Of a stretch of DNA of 64,000 nt, positions 56,160 to 64,000 are shown in pieces. The notes below the pieces were generated by a model that did no database searches, was not told where the DNA came from, and worked only from the letters and a program-made list of their open reading frames with translations. This DNA comes from Wyeomyia smithii (lineage: Eukaryota; Arthropoda; Insecta; Diptera; Culicidae). Positions within the stretch are counted from its first letter, which is position 1. Each line of letters starts with the position of its first letter. The stretch is from assembly GCF_029784165.1 (NCBI RefSeq), contig NC_073696.1, positions 150,528,812 through 150,592,811 on the forward strand. Reading direction: 5' to 3'. The position numbers and the translations under genes are program-made.

Positions 56160-58303
56160 GCCAAAAGTAAAGAAATCGCTATTCTCGATCTTGTTTTTGC
56201 TAACGAGATTGCCGCTAGGCAATGCAGTGTTTCGGAAGCTATGTTGAAATGGATATTTTACACCCTCCTCTGTCTGCTTCATTAAACTGTCCGAAGGCAG
56301 TTACCTTCGTAGATCCTGTAGTGACACCACAATTAAACTTTCGAAAAGCAAATTTTGTAGCATAAAGCCATTCTCTCACGCAAACCGACTGGACTGGACA
56401 CCACTGTACACAGCAAATAATATCAATGACGCGGTCAGAGTTTTTACTAGCACTCTTTTGGATTTGTTCCGTCTTCATGTCCTCCCTGGTCAAATCATCG
56501 ACTAAGGACTTTAAAGCGAAATCGAGCTAGGGCACTTCGATATTACACTGTGAACCGCAATATGATAGCCAAACGTGAATTTCAAAATGCCAGCAATAGG
56601 TATAGATACTATAATCGCCTGTTATGTTCACTGCATGTGAGGCGAAAGCAAAACGATCTAAAGCGAAACCCCAAAAGATTCTGGGCGTTTGTAAACGAAA
56701 AACGTAAGGAGAATGGTCTTCCGTCAATTTTGACTTATGGGACAGACTCAGCGGCCACTCCTGGTGAAATATGCAGACTATTCGCATGCCACTTCTCTAG
56801 TGTCTTCAAAGCGGAGGCTGCATCTCCACAGCACGTAGCCAATTAAATTTAAGATGTGTGCAACTGCACTTTGTGCTCCCCTAACATCAATTTACAATCA
56901 ATCAATGGCTGAAGCATCTTTCCCTGATGAATGGAAGAAATCCATATTATTTCCTGTTTTCAATAAGGGTGATCGTGGGAATGTATCCAATTACCGCGGA
57001 AAAACATCCCTATGTGTAGGATCTAAGTTGCTTGAAACTCTTGTCTACAAAGTTTTATTACATGAAGTTAAAAATCACATTTCGTGCGACCAACATGAAT
57101 TTTTCGCTGGAAGATCAACAGTTACTAATTTAACGGAGTTTACGTCATTCTGCTTAAGAAATATGGAGAAAGGAGCCCAAATAGACACCATATACACAGA
57201 TTTGAAAGCTGCATTCGATCTCGTTGATCATAATTTGCTTCTTGCAAAGATTGAATGGATGGGAGCTGCACCTAATTTCGTTAACTGGGTTAAATCATAC
57301 TTGATAGATCGCCGATTGTCTGTGAAGATTGGAGTCGCTCAGTCTGACTATTTTACAAATCCCTCTGGTGTTCCACAGGGCAGCAACCTTGGCCCGCTGC
57401 TTTTCTCTTTATTTTTCAACGATGTGTGCACGATACTTCCGCGAGGGTGTCGACTTCTGTATGCAGATGATTTGAAAATCTATCTCATCGTTAAATCAAT
57501 CGACGACTGTAGAGAACTTCAAAAACTTGTTGAAATTTTCACTGAATGGTGTAGAATTAACGAGCTGGTCATCAGTACGAACAAATGTTCTGTAATCTCA
57601 TTTACTCGTAGAAAAAAATATGATTAGCTGGAACTACAACATTGGAGGCGAACAGGTAGAGAGAGTGTCTGTGATCAAAAACCTTGGAGTGCATCTTGAT
57701 ACGACGCTCTCCTTTAGGGAGCACTATTTCGCTGTGATAGCTAAAGCTAATCGAAATCTAGGATTTATAATCAGGATCTCCAAAGAATTTACAGACCCTT
57801 ATTGTCTTCGTGCGCTTTACTTCTCCCTGGTCAGATCTGTTTTGGAGTATGCTGCTGTGGTATGGAGTTCGTATGCTGATGTCTGGACATCAAGGAGTGA
57901 AACAGTTCAGTCACGTTTTGTACGTTATGCACTTAGGTTTCTTCCATGGAGTTATCCCAATGAACTGCCTCCCTATAAAAATCGTTACCGTCTTCTGGGA
58001 ATGGACACGTTGGAAAGGAGGCGTAAACTGGAAAGAGTATTGTTCATACAAAAACTGCTAACTGGAAGCATACATTTAGCTCGTATTCTAGCACATGTTA
58101 ATGTGAATGTTCCACCGCGTAATCTAAGAAGTTTTGATTTTATCAGGTTAGATCTTAGACGCACCGAATATGATCAGAATTAACCTTTACGTGTAATGTG
58201 TTATTTATTTAACAATGTGTACACCTTATTCAACTTTTCTCTGAGTACAAATAGTTTTAGAAAACGATTATTGCGCACAAACGTGTTTGTTTAGTTTAAG
58301 TTA
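56160..58303 (+). pseudogene. Jockey-like LINE ORF2, broken; 3' end displaced by pogo element
   Basis: A decayed endonuclease end (AILDLVFANE near 56190) with several stops is followed by the linker (56550-56846: NPKRFWAFVNEKRKENGLPS). RT at 56854-57627 has FPVFNKGDRGNVSNYRG, DTIYTDLKAAFDLVDHN, SGVPQGSNLGPLLFSLFFND and LLYADDLKIYL. The C-terminal region in a second frame (57620-58183) has VRSVLEYAAVVWSSY and SRFVRYALRFLPWSYPN. The fingers-palm part is intact in YADD, but a frameshift at 57610-57625 and a gap before 56854 break the ORF. The 3' UTR continues at 60901. Confidence 0.85.
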
Positions 58304-58706
58304 TACAGTCATACCTCGATATAAGGCAACTTTATTTTTATTTTCGTTACGTTATATCGAAGCAAAAAAAAATTTTTTTTTTTAATTTATGCAAGAAGGT
58401 TAATGGTTCCTCGAATATGGGCGAAAACCCATTTTCCATCACCTATCAGTATTTTTAAATCTTTCTTATGCCCATTTAGAAATATTTTCAGAAGCAAAAA
58501 AAAAAAAATTTTTTTTAATTGATACACAGGTTACTCAAAGATGCGTGAAAACCTATTTCCCATTACCTGTCAGTAATTTTAAACAATTCTTATGCCCATT
58601 CAGGAAAATTTTCAACAAGCAAAAAAAAATTTTTATTTGATGCAAGACTGTTGACGGTTACTCAAAGATGCGCGAAAACCTATTTCCCATCACCTATCAG
58701 TATTTT

Positions 58707-59851
58707 GAAGTAGAATACTTCTCTCCGGAAGTTCGGCTACATAGGGATGTGAAATGAAAATCTAAAACCGAAAAAAGTGAAAAACATGTCCAATTTCAAA
58801 TGCTAATAAATCGGTTAGTATTCGATGGATTTCTTTCGTTTTTGCAGCAATAGATTGGAAAATTTTCTAAGATTCTTCCCAAATGAAAATAATTGTAATT
58901 TTAATATTCAAACTATTGTACTATTGAAAATAGTCAAGCCTTGTCAAAACGAAAACTTCGACCTCTGATTGGTCGTTATATGATTGCTTCCCAAGCACGG
59001 TCAACAGAATCATATACCTTGCAATTGAAAACATGCTATTTAGCCTATATAAGAGCCTGTTTCAGCCGAAGCCGCTCATAATAGTTCTAGACAGTGACAA
59101 CAGCAGTCCTCCCTTAGCAGCAGCAGGAGCAGTGCAGTGGATACCAGCGATAGCGGATAGCGGCCACAGCTGTGGCATAGTAATGGATAGCACACTAGTT
59201 GCAACGGACCTCAGCTTCGATAGCAGCTGGGCCAGCTGATGCAGGGACAGCGGATACCAATTGCAGCGTATAGCGGCCACAACTGTGGCATGGCTACGGA
59301 TAGCGTAGCAGTTGCAGTGGGTATCAGAATCGATAGCAGCAGATGCAGTGAGGCACTTTAGTAAAATGCAGTCTCTGTGCGATAGCGGGCACTAGTAAAT
59401 GCATTCAATGAAAAGTTGACTCATTTTGACAACACATGAGCCGTCTAGTTTTGAGTGTTAAATCAACTTTTCACTGTTTATTTTATCACAAGGAATAATT
59501 TATTCGCACTGTCAGTGATAACGCCAGGATGTGATCGTTATCTTATCCGATATTGAATTGAACAACAAATTGTCCTTTTCAGGATAAAATAAAAACCTGA
59601 TGATTGAAAAGTTAATATTGCCTCTTTACAGTTGATTTACATTTTTTAATTTGTAAAAATTATAAATTTTACTCTCTCTCCGTGTCTCAGAACGTACTGA
59701 ATTATCTTTTCCTTCAGTCATGAGCACGACATCCGAAAAAATCTGCATAAAAATTAATTTTTCGCATTTGATTAGTCAACGTTTATTTACTAGAAAAAAT
59801 GAGTGACACGCAAGTAGCCGGGTTATCTTTCTTGTAAAAGTATTCTACTTC
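58707..59851. mobile_element. Inverted-repeat-bounded insert inside the pogo-like element
   Basis: Bounded by GAAGTAGAATACTT (58707-58720) and AAGTATTCTACTTC (59838-59851). It interrupts the 120-bp repeats of the host element. It contains a promoter-like block and a GC-richer region with two ~112-bp units around TAGCGGCCACA.CTGTGGCAT. No target duplication assigned, and the true insert may extend to about 59890. Confidence 0.5.
58968..59053 (+). promoter_or_regulatory. Promoter-like block: inverted CCAAT and TATA box
   Basis: ATTGG at 58968-58972 (CTCTGATTGGTCG) lies 73 bp upstream of TATATAAG at 59046-59053, the spacing of a pol II promoter. The transcript would run into the GC-richer repeat region; no ORF of note follows (68 codons of low complexity at 59033). 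Confidence 0.35.
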
Positions 59852-60900
59852 AACCTTGCGGTCGTGGCTTTGCACACAACCCTTCTGTGATTTTTTTTAA
59901 CCTTTCTTATGCCCATTTAGAGAAAAATTCAACAATAAAAAAATTTTTTTTTTCTAATTGATGCAAGACTGTGAATTGTTACTTAAGGATGCGTAAAAAC
60001 CTATTAGTATTTTTAAACCTTTCTTATGCCCATTTAGGAAAATTTTTACATTAGTTTCATTAATTTTGAAACTTACTACAAAGACTTTTTTGAAGCAATT
60101 TATACCCCGAAACAGTGTTATGAAAATGACTGCAATACAATGACAGCAAATTTTTAACTGATCCGGCTCTCATTGTATTGCACAGCTCTCTCTGTTTCCC
60201 ATACGTTCGGTAAACAGTCCGACAGCAACTGACGACAGTACACATGCAACTCCATACGGGCTGTTAGTTTTCATCTTCTTTTGTCTGTTGGTTATTCCAA
60301 GCTGTCGTAAATGACAGCCTATAATCTTCCGACATCCTTCAGCACAAATCCGAGTGGGATGTCAGGTGATTATGATACACGACAGTAAGGCCGATGAAAG
60401 AATGAAGAGAGATAGTGCGAAGCAGGTTTTTTGTTACGTGGGGAATAATATCAACAATGGAAACGGTTTGCTTTGTATTCAATATGCCACCGGCCTGTGA
60501 AAAAGGAGAAACGAAAAAATGCAAGTCGATGACAGCCGCAGCCGATCAGCAGATTGTCACACTGAGCAAACTAGGCTGTCATGTCCGAAAGAACAAAAGA
60601 AATGCGCAAGAATGAACTGTCGTACGCAACACAAGACAGTTTCTTTGCCTTGTTTAAGCTGTAGCTGTATGTGAGCTCTCATGAACAGCTCATGCATGAG
60701 GCTGTTAAAGTGAAGAGAGAGAAAAGTCGTCAGTATAATGTCGCTCTCCAGTCATTCTCCTAAGCTTGCCCCGAAAACAGTTGCTGTATTATTTATTCTC
60801 AATTTCAATAAATTTTCAAAGTTACGTTATATCGAGGTAAAAGTTACGTTATATCGAGTTACGTTATTTCGAGGTTGCCTTATATCGAGGTATGACTGTA

Positions 60901-60956
60901 TTCATGTAGACCCTGATGTCAGATGAATGCAAATAATAAATAACAATAGTAATAAC
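60901..60956 (+). other. LINE 3' UTR end and tail start
   Basis: CTGATGTCAGATGAATGCAA aligns with the 3' end of the sister LINE at 21990-22040 (CTGTCAGATGATGC on the minus strand). This shows that it belongs to the LINE at 56160-58303. The tail begins as AAATAATAAATAACAATAG. Confidence 0.65.

Positions 60957-64000
<3,044 letters not shown>

Larger units (their letters stand above)
58306..60898. mobile_element. pogo-like non-autonomous DNA transposon
   Basis: Termini CAGTCATACCTCGATATAAG and its inverse TTATATCGAGGTATGACTG lie between TA dinucleotides (58304-58305, 60899-60900). The CAGTCATACCTCG start is typical of pogo/Tigger elements. Subterminal ACGTTATATCGAG words recur at the right end (60826-60870) and could be transposase sites. 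No transposase; the interior holds ~120-bp AT-rich tandem repeats (58390-58705, resuming 59890-60050; TTCTTATGCCCATT, CAAAGATGCG.GAAAACCTAT) and a nested inverted-repeat unit. Confidence 0.8.

Overview
The window looks like a gene-poor, AT-rich, transposon-dense stretch of an insect genome, most likely a mosquito. The evidence is a dispersed repeat that reads like known culicid repeats (head GCCTTTCTCCTAGAAAGG, tail GACCGCTAGGTGGATTAATT), Jockey- and CR1-like LINE remnants, a Ty3/gypsy element, Penelope-like elements (PLEs) with a GIY-YIG domain, and TA-flanked foldback elements. There is no prokaryotic gene structure and no convincing host gene; one 110-nt exon-like block is the only host-gene candidate. 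All alignments were made by eye.

Layout. 1-3.4 kb: nothing recognisable. 3.4-10.1 kb: inverted arms around a self-nested cluster of the dispersed repeat. 10.13-11.46 kb: a Transib-like non-autonomous DNA transposon with CACAGTG-type termini and CGACG target duplications. 11.5-12.2 kb: tail of a LINE. 12.3-13.9 kb: an exon-like block and about 2.2 units of a ~300-bp satellite between 23-bp direct repeats. 15.7-21.0 kb: two inverted copies of an unknown repeat around more dispersed-repeat copies. 21.1-29.4 kb: a CR1-like LINE cut by dispersed repeats, which in turn hold a reversed Jockey-like LINE and a 900-bp foldback MITE. The end of this LINE, with a minisatellite and a tRNA-like SINE, is duplicated in tandem (1,937-bp offset). 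29.4-33.9 kb: a nearly complete but broken Ty3/gypsy element (minus strand). 34.2-39.6 kb: a minus-strand dispersed repeat, a 410-bp foldback with a 42-bp perfect palindrome, and another Jockey-like LINE. 40.7-55.8 kb: a non-autonomous LTR element with ~2-kb LTRs. Its 5' LTR carries a 279-bp foldback MITE absent from the 3' LTR, and its interior carries a 9.7-kb PLE array: one inverted 5'-truncated copy plus three head-to-tail copies, with a 13-14-bp target duplication. 56.2-64 kb: a Jockey-like LINE whose 3' UTR is split by a 2.6-kb pogo-like element and whose tail runs into an apparently pure (AAT)n tract of more than 3 kb reaching the window edge.

How the parts relate. The window is best read as a nest of insertions whose order can be worked out from target duplications, interrupted reading frames and an empty site. 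The most notable system is the PLE array. Each of its four copies carries a hammerhead-ribozyme-like motif with a self-complementary ACCGGT in the stem III position. One tandem unit keeps an open frame through RT and GIY-YIG; the other two are each broken by a single T-to-A stop.
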